Assembly: GCF_000244755.1 (NCBI RefSeq)
Contig: NZ_AHOO02000013.1
Location: 489,149 to 553,148, forward strand
Direction: 5' to 3'
DNA from: Leptospira licerasiae serovar Varillal str. VAR 010
GTDB taxonomy: Bacteria > Spirochaetota > Leptospiria > Leptospirales > Leptospiraceae
Length of the DNA stretch: 64,000 bases
In this document: one piece after another, positions 46,596-55,123 of the stretch
Layout of the letters: each line of letters opens with the position of its first letter
Position numbering within the stretch: position 1 is the stretch's first letter
Notes under the pieces: model-generated
The model's database searches: none
The model's input: the letters and a program-made list of their open reading frames with translations, nothing else
Told to the model about the DNA's origin: nothing
Made by a program: the position numbers and the translations under genes

Positions 46596-47708
46596 ATGGA
46601 TATAGAAACAGGATATTTAGTTTTTGGGGCGGCTTTCGGCTGCATCTGGTCCTTGGGAATCTTACTTTCTCCTGCGTCTTTAGGAGAAAGGACCAGGGCT
46701 TCCCTAATCATGTTCTTTTCTTCTCTCTGGTTAGTAGGTGGGGCAACTTTTCTTTCCGGATTAGTCAGAACTTATCCAATTTTATATGGGATCCATATCC
46801 CTTTTGCATTGGGGATCGCTCCTCTCCTTTATATCCACTTTCAGATCACTTTACTCGGACTGGAAATTTCTAGAAAAGAGATACTTCTTCATTTTTTCCC
46901 CAATCTATTCTGTATAATTTTACTTTTACCGTTTTGGTTAGGTGGGGAAGAATTTAGAATTCGCACATTACAAGAGATCACTCAAGCTCGCAGTTACTCC
47001 AGTATACTTGCGTTCTTGCAAATCACTCCTAAGATTTCGATCCTTTCTTATTTTCTACCTTTGCTTTGGATGTACAGAAGTTACTTATTTCGTTCTGAAC
47101 AAGACGAGAATGAGGAAAGAGCCAGAAGAATGTTCCTAATTTTCATCTGCCTAGTTTGTCTCGTGATCTTTTGGGGATTGACCGGATCCATTTTAAGAAG
47201 GATCGAATTCGTAAAAGAAAGTATATTCAGTCTTCCGGTTTTACTGGTGGTGGGGTTTTTACTATCTCAAAGAGAGCCAAATTGGCTAGGTTTTGTAGGA
47301 AAAAGTTTAAGAGAAGTCCGTTATAAAAAGTCCAGACTGAAGGGAATGGATGAATCCAAAATTAAGGACCGTTTGGAATCATTGATGAGAAGAGAGAAAG
47401 TCTATGCAGACGAAGATCTTACACTTTCTCAACTTGCTGACGAGCTAGGATTAACAAATCACCAGCTTTCTGAATTTTTGAACCAACGTCTATCCATGAA
47501 ATTTTCGGATTATATCAATTCATGGAGAATAGAAGAAGCAAAAGTTTTGCTATTGGAAGATCCGGATCGTTCCATTTTGGCAATCTCTGAATCAGTCGGA
47601 TTCAATTCTAAATCCGCATTTAATGAAGCATTTAAGAAATTTGCGGATTCTACGCCTAGCGAATTCAGAAAAACCGCAGTAATGTATAAAGCTTCGTTAA
47701 AATTTTAA
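46596..47708 (+). CDS. Membrane-anchored AraC-family regulator
   Basis: A 370-aa protein that joins an N-terminal region of about seven hydrophobic helices (residues 5-225) to a C-terminal AraC/XylS double helix-turn-helix (residues 265-365). The HTH shows LSQLADELGLTNHQLSEFLN and ILAISESVGFNSKSAFNEAFKK, then TPSEFRK. A DNA-binding domain tied to the membrane could sense lipids or envelope state directly. It lies 80 nt upstream of the second acyl-CoA synthetase gene on the same strand, a plausible target. Confidence 0.88.
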   Translation: MDIETGYLVFGAAFGCIWSLGILLSPASLGERTRASLIMFFSSLWLVGGATFLSGLVRTYPILYGIHIPFALGIAPLLYIHFQITLLGLEISRKEILLHFFPNLFCIILLLPFWLGGEEFRIRTLQEITQARSYSSILAFLQITPKISILSYFLPLLWMYRSYLFRSEQDENEERARRMFLIFICLVCLVIFWGLTGSILRRIEFVKESIFSLPVLLVVGFLLSQREPNWLGFVGKSLREVRYKKSRLKGMDESKIKDRLESLMRREKVYADEDLTLSQLADELGLTNHQLSEFLNQRLSMKFSDYINSWRIEEAKVLLLEDPDRSILAISESVGFNSKSAFNEAFKKFADSTPSEFRKTAVMYKASLKF

Positions 47709-47788
47709 AATCCGCACGTCCTGAGTTATACGCCAGGACGACAAACTTCCAAGCGGGCTCTATACTTTCCTCCATCCTAGGAGGTGGC

Positions 47789-49702
47789 ATGAAAACTCTT
47801 GCCGATTTATATCAATCGTCCAAAAATAAATACGGGGAAAAACCTGCGTTTCTAACTAAAAATTCTTCGGGAGAATTCGACTCTGTTGGATTTTCCGAAT
47901 TGTACGAGTTAGGACTGCAGCTAGGAACCGCACTTATAGAATTGGAATTTCCTTATAAAGGACATGCTGCCATTCTCGCTGACAACCGTTTGGAGTGGAT
48001 CATTGCCGATTATGCGATCGTTATGGCGGGAGGGGCGGATGTTCCGAGAGGTACTGATGTCACCGATTCCGATCTGAACCATATTCTTCCCCATAGCGGT
48101 GCAACTATCGTCTTTGCGGAAAACGATTCCGTCTTAAAAAAACTCTACCAAAATCAAAGCGCTATCCAAAACGTTCATACAATTATTCTAATAGATAGGA
48201 ATGCAAAAGGCACAGGAAAAGAACTCAGGTTTTGGGATTTAGTGCAGAGAGGAAAAGAACTGAGGGAAAAAGGGAACCGAGAGATGGAGAATCGAATTTC
48301 TCAAATCCAGGAAGAAGATCTTTTTACCCTGATCTACACTGCAGGAACAACCGGTCGTCCTAAAGGAGTTCCTTTAACGCATAAAAATATCATGTCCCAG
48401 ATCAATCGAATTCCGATCAAACTTGCGGCAGGAGAAAGGATACTTTCCATTCTTCCGGTATGGCATAGTTTTGAGAGAATGTTTGAAATGGTATGTATCT
48501 ATTTTGGAGCAGGTACGTATTATTCTTCCGTTAGGACACTAAAAGAAGATCTTAAGAAAGTCAAACCCACATTTATGGCATCTGCACCTAGGCTTTGGGA
48601 GAGTGTATACCAAGGGATTTACGCGACAGTGGCTAAGTCATCTAGCGTAAAACAAAGTCTATTTCATGCAGCGCTCTTCTTCTCTTCGAATATCGAGTCC
48701 GCAAAACGATGGCTTGGATTTAGAGAATTGGATCTGACAGGAAGAAGTGCAATTGTTTCTTTATTCGTAGGGATTTTCAAAGTTTTACAATATATTTTGA
48801 ATATTATACCGGCGACACTATTGGACCTGATCGTTCTGAAAAAGATCCGTCAGGCTACCGGAGGAAGGTTGAAGGGAACCGTTTCCGGAGGAGGAGCGCT
48901 TCCTATCCATGTGGACAAATTTTTTAATGCGATAGGCATCCAAGTTTTGGAAGGATACGGTTTGACTGAAACTTCTCCAGTGATTTCAGTTCGTATCTTA
49001 AATGAAGCAGTGATGGGTACTGTAGGTCCTTTGTACAAGGGAACTTCTCTTCGTGTTGTGGATCCAAATACTTCTAAAATTCTTTGGACTACGGAAGAAG
49101 GAGGACCTAAAGGATACGCAGTTAAGGGAGAGATCCATGTAAAAGGGGATCAAGTTATGTCCGGATATTATCATGACCCGGAGAATACTCGCAAAGTGAT
49201 GAACGATGGATGGTTCAATACCGGAGACCTAGGAATGATGACTTACAATGATTGTTTGAAAATTGTAGGCAGAACGAAAGAAACGATCGTTTTACTAGGA
49301 GGGGAGAATGTGGAGCCGGTCCCAATAGAGAATATTTTAAGTCAGTCGGAATTCATACTACAATGTATGGTGATAGGTCAGGACCAAAAATATCTTTCCG
49401 CATTGATTGTTCCCAATCCGGAATTTTTCCCTGCTTACAAGCCGGGATTAGGTTTCAGTTCTGCGGAAGAAGAGGCAAAATGTGCGGTTAAGATCCAAGG
49501 GGTAATCAAAAATTCAATCTCCGCAACGAACGGTTTCAAATCATTCGAAAGGGTAGTGGACTTTAGATTATTGCCTAAACCTTTCGAGACGGGAGATGAG
49601 CTCACTGCAAAACTTTCCGTAAAACGTCATGTAGTGACAGATAAATATTCAGAGCTGATCGCTAATATATATTCAGGCAAGAAAGAAGAAGTCCTGAGAT
49701 AG
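47789..49702 (+). CDS. Long-chain fatty acid-CoA ligase (AMP-forming), second copy
   Basis: A paralogue of the 8212-10251 gene, 637 aa, with a very strong GGAGG site before its ATG. Motifs are LIYTAGTTGRPKG, LEGYGLTETSPVIS, NTGDLGMM, and [17 protein letters not shown]. Compared with the first copy, the hydrophobic insertion is shorter, leaving one clear hydrophobic stretch (IVSLFVGIFKVLQYILNIIP in its region). Chain-length preference may differ between the two. It is preceded by the membrane AraC gene and followed by a repeat-rich spacer. Confidence 0.92.
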   Translation: MKTLADLYQSSKNKYGEKPAFLTKNSSGEFDSVGFSELYELGLQLGTALIELEFPYKGHAAILADNRLEWIIADYAIVMAGGADVPRGTDVTDSDLNHILPHSGATIVFAENDSVLKKLYQNQSAIQNVHTIILIDRNAKGTGKELRFWDLVQRGKELREKGNREMENRISQIQEEDLFTLIYTAGTTGRPKGVPLTHKNIMSQINRIPIKLAAGERILSILPVWHSFERMFEMVCIYFGAGTYYSSVRTLKEDLKKVKPTFMASAPRLWESVYQGIYATVAKSSSVKQSLFHAALFFSSNIESAKRWLGFRELDLTGRSAIVSLFVGIFKVLQYILNIIPATLLDLIVLKKIRQATGGRLKGTVSGGGALPIHVDKFFNAIGIQVLEGYGLTETSPVISVRILNEAVMGTVGPLYKGTSLRVVDPNTSKILWTTEEGGPKGYAVKGEIHVKGDQVMSGYYHDPENTRKVMNDGWFNTGDLGMMTYNDCLKIVGRTKETIVLLGGENVEPVPIENILSQSEFILQCMVIGQDQKYLSALIVPNPEFFPAYKPGLGFSSAEEEAKCAVKIQGVIKNSISATNGFKSFERVVDFRLLPKPFETGDELTAKLSVKRHVVTDKYSELIANIYSGKKEEVLR

Positions 49703-49714
49703 AATATACCTCTG

Positions 49715-49866
49715 AATGTTGGAATTCCAACATTTTTGCAACGCTGCCCCCGCCCGAGTTTTGGGTGGAGGGGAGTGGCTCGTGGGAAAGCTCCCGCTCC
49801 TATATCATATAATTTAAATTTCGGAAACCAATTTTTCAGACAATGGCGTTGTTGGAATTCCAACAA
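49715..49866. mobile_element. Composite palindrome-bounded element, copy A
   Basis: The element begins with a perfect 20-bp palindrome (49715-49734, aatgttggaa/ttccaacatt) and ends with a perfect 18-bp palindrome (49849-49866, ttgttggaa/ttccaacaa); their centres are about 133 bp apart. Between them is a GC-rich core with gggtggagg and gtgggaaagc (49763-49792), then an AT-rich stretch. The same order occurs reversed at 63748-63899. A partial palindrome (aattccaaca, 49904-49913) follows. There is no ORF, so it is a MITE-like or REP-like repeat rather than an autonomous element. Confidence 0.7.
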
Positions 49867-49935
49867 GCGGGTCTAAATGTCTTCTGTCTTAAAGATCTAC
49901 TAAAATTCCAACAGGGCTTCTGAAATTTTCAAATT

Positions 49936-50514
49936 TCAGAAAGTGAAAGTATTTGCGAGAACCACTCCCATAAAATCTTTCACAACTTCTGCTACCTCAT
50001 CTAATTTGATGGAATCTTGGTCTACGATCCTTTGGCCGACTGTTCCTAAAATAATACTGATCAAAAGTCTGTTCAGATTCGGATTCGTGATCCCTAAATG
50101 TTTCGTAATGATGGTCACGTATTCTTTCATCGCTTCTGCGATGAGTTGTTTTTCTTCTTCATGATTTTTTAATCTAGAAACATCACAAATGATATAGAGA
50201 AGGTTTTGGAAATAGGTCTCTCTGTCCTTTACCATAGTAAATAGAGCTTCTACTCTTTTTTCGATGGTTTGGTTATCTTCCCCTTTTGAATAGACCTGCA
50301 ATTCTTCGATGTCTTTATTCAGTACGAACTTTACGAGTTCCTTAAATATATCTTCTTTAGTGGAGAAGTAGTGATAGAGCGTTCCGGTGGAAACATCCAA
50401 TTCGGTGGCGATTTCTCTCATAGAGACAGCCGAATACCCTCGCCTGGCCAAAATATCCACACATTTAGAGAGAATCTCGGCTTTGTATTTTTCGTGGTTT
50501 ACGATTTTGGGCAT
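49936..50514 (-). CDS. TetR-family transcriptional regulator
   Basis: A 192-aa regulator from ATG 50514, with AGAAGGAA directly upstream; the frame is open to a GTG at 50601 without a ribosome-binding site. The N-terminal HTH is typical of TetR: ILARRGYSAVSMREIATEL and VSTGTLYHYFSTKEDIFKEL. The C-terminal ligand domain is unique. It is next to a patatin phospholipase gene and to an acyl-CoA synthetase, so a FadR-like lipid response is possible but unproven. Confidence 0.85.
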   Translation of the reverse strand: MPKIVNHEKYKAEILSKCVDILARRGYSAVSMREIATELDVSTGTLYHYFSTKEDIFKELVKFVLNKDIEELQVYSKGEDNQTIEKRVEALFTMVKDRETYFQNLLYIICDVSRLKNHEEEKQLIAEAMKEYVTIITKHLGITNPNLNRLLISIILGTVGQRIVDQDSIKLDEVAEVVKDFMGVVLANTFTF

Positions 50515-50619
50515 TTCCTTCTGTCCTGAAGAGTTTTTTCTGTTTACCGTTTTAGCTAGTTCTAAGGCGCCTATTATAGGGAAGGGGATATTCCCCCTCA
50601 CTTTTTAGGAGCAAGTTAA

Positions 50620-51627
50620 TTATTTTATTTGTTCGAAAATAGAATGCAAGTGTTTTTTCCAGTTTGGGTCCAGATGACCTAAGATCCTTTCTTTTTGATC
50701 TTCCGCATCCTTTCGGCCTGTCTCGAATGCATATCTCACAAGGTTAGGACTAGTATAGTCGAAACCCTGCTCTATGAATGGTCCATCAGGCGAAACCAGC
50801 AATGTATCCGATAAGACAGAGGCCGATTTTCCCACCAAGGTAGTCGGTTCGTAAAATACTCCTATCTTAGGCAGGTCGGGGGAGAAGTCCTCTATCAAAA
50901 GATTATTCGTTAAGCCCCCATCCAGATAATAATTTCCGTTAAAACTTTGAAGAGGTAAAACGGGGAAAGCTGAGCAAGAGTTCATTACGATCTGGGTGAT
51001 CGTTTCCGGATCGGTTAGGTCCTTCTCCGTAAAAACTTTTTCTCTCCATCCCCAATCTTTCATTTTTTTTATAACTTCGAAAGGTTGTTCTCCCTTTCGT
51101 CTTAAAGTTTCATCCTTAAAATACGCGCGGATGATAGAAGCAGCTTTTGCAAAAAGAATCCTTTGGATGGGTTCTCCCTTTTTGTTTTTATCTAAACTTT
51201 CGTTCGGGATCTCTACTGTGTGGATCCTGATCTTTGCGGACTTGGAAATAAGTTTTGAAAACCGGAGACAGTATTCTACGGTCCTTCTTGCAATCCCATG
51301 ATGAGGGAAGGGAGCGCTGATCCGGAGTAACCTATTCCAATAAAAGTTTTTAGGATTTCGTTTGGTCAATTCTTGGAAATAATTTGAGCTGTCTTCTTCC
51401 GTTTCGGACAAGGTGCTGATTGCCATGGCGGCTCCTGCGCTTACTCCCGATACTTCTTTAATTTTAAGACCCCAGGTCCTTAGTGTATATGCAAAGCCCA
51501 GTCCATAAAATGCTTTGATCCCGCCCCCTGCAATTGCAAGAGCGATCTCTTTTTTGGTCCCTAATTCTTGCCATGCGGTACGGATGCCGTTTTTTAGTTT
51601 GGTTTCTAGGAAAAAGAAGGGGTTCAT
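50620..51627 (-). CDS. Patatin-like phospholipase
   Basis: A Ser-Asp dyad lipid hydrolase, 335 aa from ATG 51627 (TAGGAAA upstream). The anion-binding loop is AGGGIKAF, the nucleophile Ser63 lies in GVSAGAA, and the catalytic Asp in YYLDGGLTNN. No signal peptide is present, so it is probably cytoplasmic or membrane-associated, likely releasing fatty acids from phospholipids. It lies upstream of the TetR gene on the same strand and may be co-transcribed with it. It is divergent from the thioesterase gene. Confidence 0.9.
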   Translation of the reverse strand: MNPFFFLETKLKNGIRTAWQELGTKKEIALAIAGGGIKAFYGLGFAYTLRTWGLKIKEVSGVSAGAAMAISTLSETEEDSSNYFQELTKRNPKNFYWNRLLRISAPFPHHGIARRTVEYCLRFSKLISKSAKIRIHTVEIPNESLDKNKKGEPIQRILFAKAASIIRAYFKDETLRRKGEQPFEVIKKMKDWGWREKVFTEKDLTDPETITQIVMNSCSAFPVLPLQSFNGNYYLDGGLTNNLLIEDFSPDLPKIGVFYEPTTLVGKSASVLSDTLLVSPDGPFIEQGFDYTSPNLVRYAFETGRKDAEDQKERILGHLDPNWKKHLHSIFEQIK

Positions 51628-51724
51628 TTTCCTACATAATGGTTGTGTCACCAAATCATGGCAATTTTAATTTGCCCGAATCTAATTTCTTTACAAGATC
51701 GGAATATAGAATAGGAGATCCAAC

Positions 51725-52186
51725 TTGGCGAATCAAAAAGATTTAGAAGATATGCAGAAAGAATGGGAGAAGTTTTCTAAAGCAGCTCCCGGCTTACAGG
51801 TTCCTCCTCCGGCCTTTAAAGAACTGTCCGGTGAATTCGTTTCTTATGTACGTAAGAAGGAGATGGTCTGCAGTTTTTATGTGGAGCCTAGATTCTCCAA
51901 TCCAATGGGAGTTTTCCAAGGCGGTTTTTTAGCGGCCGCTTTCGACAATACTTTCGGTCCATTATGCTATTTAGCCGCGGGTAAGCCTACCACCACTTTA
52001 GAATTAAGCGTTAGTTATATTCGGATGGTGAAAGAAAACCAAAGGATCACCGTCCAGGCTAAGGTAGTCGCAAGAGGGAACCAACATATTTACCTAGAAG
52101 GAGAAGCTTTCGACGAAGAAGGTAAACTTCTCGCTAAGTCGACAACTCAAGTATTGATTTTAAGACTTCCTAGCGGAGCTGTTTGA
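51725..52186 (+). CDS. Hotdog-fold thioesterase, PaaI type
   Basis: A 153-aa acyl-CoA thioesterase-like protein. The hotdog helix is NPMGVFQGGFLAAAFDNTFG (residues about 59-78) with the GG and Asp typical of the PaaI family, followed by TTTLELSVSYIRM and the C-terminal STTQVLIL strand. The start is TTG 51725 with ATAGGAG 8 nt upstream. Divergent from the patatin gene and convergent with the membrane protein gene at 52192. Confidence 0.85.
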   Translation: MANQKDLEDMQKEWEKFSKAAPGLQVPPPAFKELSGEFVSYVRKKEMVCSFYVEPRFSNPMGVFQGGFLAAAFDNTFGPLCYLAAGKPTTTLELSVSYIRMVKENQRITVQAKVVARGNQHIYLEGEAFDEEGKLLAKSTTQVLILRLPSGAV

Positions 52187-52191
52187 GGGAA

Positions 52192-53040
52192 TCAAGTTTC
52201 AGGGATCGAAGGGGGAGAAGGTACTTCCTCTTTCGGTTCCGTGATCCTTTCTAAAGGAAGTTTTTTTACGTGTTCCGCCATCTCTTTTAAGATGTTTGCG
52301 GTGATATCCTTCATAATATCTCCGATCACTTCTGTTTCTAAGACTTCCGCAATCATTCTGCCTATATCTTCGCCTAGTTTATGGGAGATTTGTGACATGA
52401 AAGGTATCTTGGATAATTCTTCCAATAAAAACTTGGATTGTAAAGACTCGTTTACTTTGGAATTGAGTTGGTCGTTATGTTTTGAGATGGCTTCTTTCGC
52501 TAGTTGGCTATAATCTAGTCGAAGCATCACTTCTTCCACTCTTTCTAAGGAATGTAAAAAGACTGCATCTGCGATCGTGTCTACGATCACATCTCTAAAT
52601 CTAAAAGTGATCTCGCGGGTTAAAACTTCGCTAACATTCTGGCCCGAGGTCCCGAATCTGTAAAATGCAATTGCAAGTTTCACCCCTCTTAAAAGTAAGA
52701 AAGGCCTGAGAAAATAAAGAGGAATGATACCTATCAGTTCATACCAGTTGGTCCTCAAATATTTTTTGATATCTTTTTTTTGTCGAACCTTGATCCAAAC
52801 TTCGATCGCCCATAAAAATATAACGAAAAGATCGAATGCTAAAACATAACCTGGAATATCCTTATGGATGAACTCTTTATAGGAGTTTACGAATAGCAGA
52901 AAAAATACGTCGATTGCCGCAAGGCTTAAGAGAAAATAATCTCTTGCAGTCCCCGGTAAAACACTTCTCCAATATTTTACGGTTCGTATGAAGTTTCTGA
53001 TTTTAGAGGATTTTGCCGGTTGGGAATTTGCTTCCGCCAT
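52192..53040 (-). CDS. Membrane protein resembling a voltage-sensor domain without pore
   Basis: A 282-aa protein with about four membrane helices in residues 35-130 that look like the S1-S4 part of voltage-gated ion channels (ALAFDLFVIFLWAIEVWIKV, then a basic LRPFLLLRGVKLAIAFYRF as S4). No selectivity filter follows. The remaining 150 residues form a long helical cytoplasmic region rich in Glu and Lys, with a Pro-rich tail. Function unknown; the channel-like call is inference from pattern. Confidence 0.7.
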   Translation of the reverse strand: MAEANSQPAKSSKIRNFIRTVKYWRSVLPGTARDYFLLSLAAIDVFFLLFVNSYKEFIHKDIPGYVLAFDLFVIFLWAIEVWIKVRQKKDIKKYLRTNWYELIGIIPLYFLRPFLLLRGVKLAIAFYRFGTSGQNVSEVLTREITFRFRDVIVDTIADAVFLHSLERVEEVMLRLDYSQLAKEAISKHNDQLNSKVNESLQSKFLLEELSKIPFMSQISHKLGEDIGRMIAEVLETEVIGDIMKDITANILKEMAEHVKKLPLERITEPKEEVPSPPSIPET

Positions 53041-53114
53041 GTGCCATTGTCCGATTCGGTTCGGTGTTTACAAGTTTTTCCAAAACATACATTCTGGTCA
53101 CTAGTTTTAAAGGG

Positions 53115-53606
53115 ATGCATTTAGTCGTAGACGGTTTCAACCTGATTTACAAAATTCCTGAATTGGAAGAGTATATGTATTCCAATCGATTGAGGGATGC
53201 CAGAGTTGGCCTCTTGAGAATTTTGGAATCTTATTCTGCAAAATTGAAAAGTTCTAAGGTCCATGTTTTCTTCGATGGTAAAAAGGAAAAAGGGAACGAA
53301 ACCAAAGAAGATTCTTACGGAAAAATACGCGTTTATTTCAGCCAGGACAGAAAGGCGGACGACTTGATCAAGGAATATATCAAATTCGCCCCGAGGCCAG
53401 CAGATCTATTTGTTGTGACTTCCGATCAGGAAATTTTAGCTTTTGCAAAAAGACTAGGAACAAAACCTATACTATCCGAAGAGTTCGTAAAAAAAATAGA
53501 AAGCGCCTTAGCGGAAAAACCGACTCGGGAAGAAAAGGACTCGGGCGCAAAACTTTCTCCGGGAGAGATTCTCTACTGGAAGGAACTATTCAAGAAGGGA
53601 AAGTAA
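53115..53606 (+). CDS. NYN-domain (YacP-like) RNase family protein
   Basis: A 163-aa PIN-like protein. MHLVVDGFNLIYKIPELEEY places the start at ATG 53115; the frame is open upstream to 53013 but overlaps the divergent gene. Acidic active-site residues lie in VDGFN, VFFDGKK, RKADDLIKEYI and VTSDQEI, the NYN/YacP (Rae1) order. The family includes a ribosome-associated mRNA endonuclease. Only 4 nt separate it from the MBOAT gene. Confidence 0.82.
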   Translation: MHLVVDGFNLIYKIPELEEYMYSNRLRDARVGLLRILESYSAKLKSSKVHVFFDGKKEKGNETKEDSYGKIRVYFSQDRKADDLIKEYIKFAPRPADLFVVTSDQEILAFAKRLGTKPILSEEFVKKIESALAEKPTREEKDSGAKLSPGEILYWKELFKKGK

Positions 53607-53610
53607 AAGA

Positions 53611-55110
53611 GTGCTCTACAATTCGATCTTATTTTTCGTTTTTTTCTCCATCGTCTATTCTATCTATTGGCTTCTTCCGGAAAAGAAAAGATCCGATTTT
53701 TTACTCATTTCCAGCGCTGTCTTTTATATAGTAGCTTCCTCAACTCTCCTAAGTGGGATCTATTTCTTTCTTCATTTCTTAATTATCGTTCTAATCAATT
53801 ATTTAGCCTATTTCAAGATCAGGACTTCGACGAAACCGAAAGTTTGGATGATCTTCGCCCTGCTACTGAATGCGATCAATCTAGGTTTCTTTAAGTATTT
53901 CTATTTTATGAACAGGATACTTTTCGATCTGACAAAGTATCCATTCTTCGACGAAGTTCCAAGGATATTACAAATCTCTCTTCCTTTGGCGGTGAGTTTT
54001 TACAGCTTCCAGATGATTGCTGCGGCTGTGGATGCATATCGTAAACCGGAAGGAGAAGTGATCGGTCTAAAGCAGTATCTTGGTTTTGTAATATTCTTCC
54101 CTGTGTTGATCGTAGGTCCGATTTTAAGGACCAAGGATTATTTCGTAAATATCGGGCATTTGAGTCCTGACAAGGATAAGATAGTTCGTGCTTCTTATCT
54201 GATGATCTCAGGCTTGCTCAAAAAAATACTAATTGCTGATCCTGTAGCCGGTGTGATCGCTCCAGTTTTTTCGAATCCAGGACAGTATGACAATCTTTCT
54301 CTGATTTTAGCCGCATTCGGATATGCTATCCAAGTTTATTGCGATTTTTCAGGACTCACTGATATGGCAAGGGGAGTCGGTCTATATTTCGGTTTCGAAC
54401 TTCCCGAAAACTTTAATGCACCTTTGTTCTCTCCTTCCGGAAGAGAACTATGGCAGAGATGGCATATGAGTCTTTCTTTCTGGCTTAGAGATTATATATA
54501 TTTTCCTTTAGGCGGAAGTAAAAAAGGAGAATGGCGCACTTATTTAAACCTGATCATCACTATGACGGTAGGCGGGGTCTGGCATGGAGCGGATTATACC
54601 TTCATCGCATGGGGATTCTATTGGGGGGTCATACTCGCATTCGAAAGATTTTTGGTAGGAAAGTTCGGTTGGAATGACGAAGATTCCAAAAGTAAAATTC
54701 TCAATTTCCTAAGGATACAATTCGTATTCTGTTTATTCTCTTTTAGCGCGATCTTGTTCAGAGCAAACTCGGCGACCAAAATGCTCCAACACGTTGTGGG
54801 ACTTGTGACCAATACTCAAAATTATCTTTCCACATCTTTACAATCTTTAGGCTTCGGTTGGATAGAAAATTCGATTTCTTTAGTAACCGGACCTTCTCCT
54901 TTTATTTTGGAATCTATGAAAAATATAGAAAAGATCGGATATTCTTATTTGGGATTTATTGTATTTCATTGGATACAATCCAGAAAAGATCTGCTACTCC
55001 AATGGGGAAGGGGAAAGGATTGGCTAGTTGTGGCTTGTGGAGTGGGGACGGTATTTGCGATCGCGTTATTATCGGAGGATTCCGGAGCTTGTATCTATTG
55101 CCAGTTCTGA
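53611..55110 (+). CDS. MBOAT-family O-acyltransferase, AlgI/DltB-like (module 2)
   Basis: A 499-aa paralogue of 23162-24571, with the same polytopic layout and motifs: LWQRWHMSLSFWLRDYIYF followed by PLGGSKKG, and GGVWHGADYTFIAWG with the second conserved His. The start is GTG 53611 with AAGGGAAAG upstream. It would supply activated acyl groups to the periplasmic SGNH-like partner encoded 13 nt downstream. Relative to module 1 it has a longer C-terminal part with additional helices. Confidence 0.9.
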   Translation: MLYNSILFFVFFSIVYSIYWLLPEKKRSDFLLISSAVFYIVASSTLLSGIYFFLHFLIIVLINYLAYFKIRTSTKPKVWMIFALLLNAINLGFFKYFYFMNRILFDLTKYPFFDEVPRILQISLPLAVSFYSFQMIAAAVDAYRKPEGEVIGLKQYLGFVIFFPVLIVGPILRTKDYFVNIGHLSPDKDKIVRASYLMISGLLKKILIADPVAGVIAPVFSNPGQYDNLSLILAAFGYAIQVYCDFSGLTDMARGVGLYFGFELPENFNAPLFSPSGRELWQRWHMSLSFWLRDYIYFPLGGSKKGEWRTYLNLIITMTVGGVWHGADYTFIAWGFYWGVILAFERFLVGKFGWNDEDSKSKILNFLRIQFVFCLFSFSAILFRANSATKMLQHVVGLVTNTQNYLSTSLQSLGFGWIENSISLVTGPSPFILESMKNIEKIGYSYLGFIVFHWIQSRKDLLLQWGRGKDWLVVACGVGTVFAIALLSEDSGACIYCQF

Positions 55111-55123
55111 GCCGGAAAAAAAT

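Noticed and set aside
49715..49734. The 20-bp palindrome read only as a restriction site (it contains gaattc)
   Set aside because: The symmetry extends well beyond the six bases and recurs with the same flanks elsewhere.
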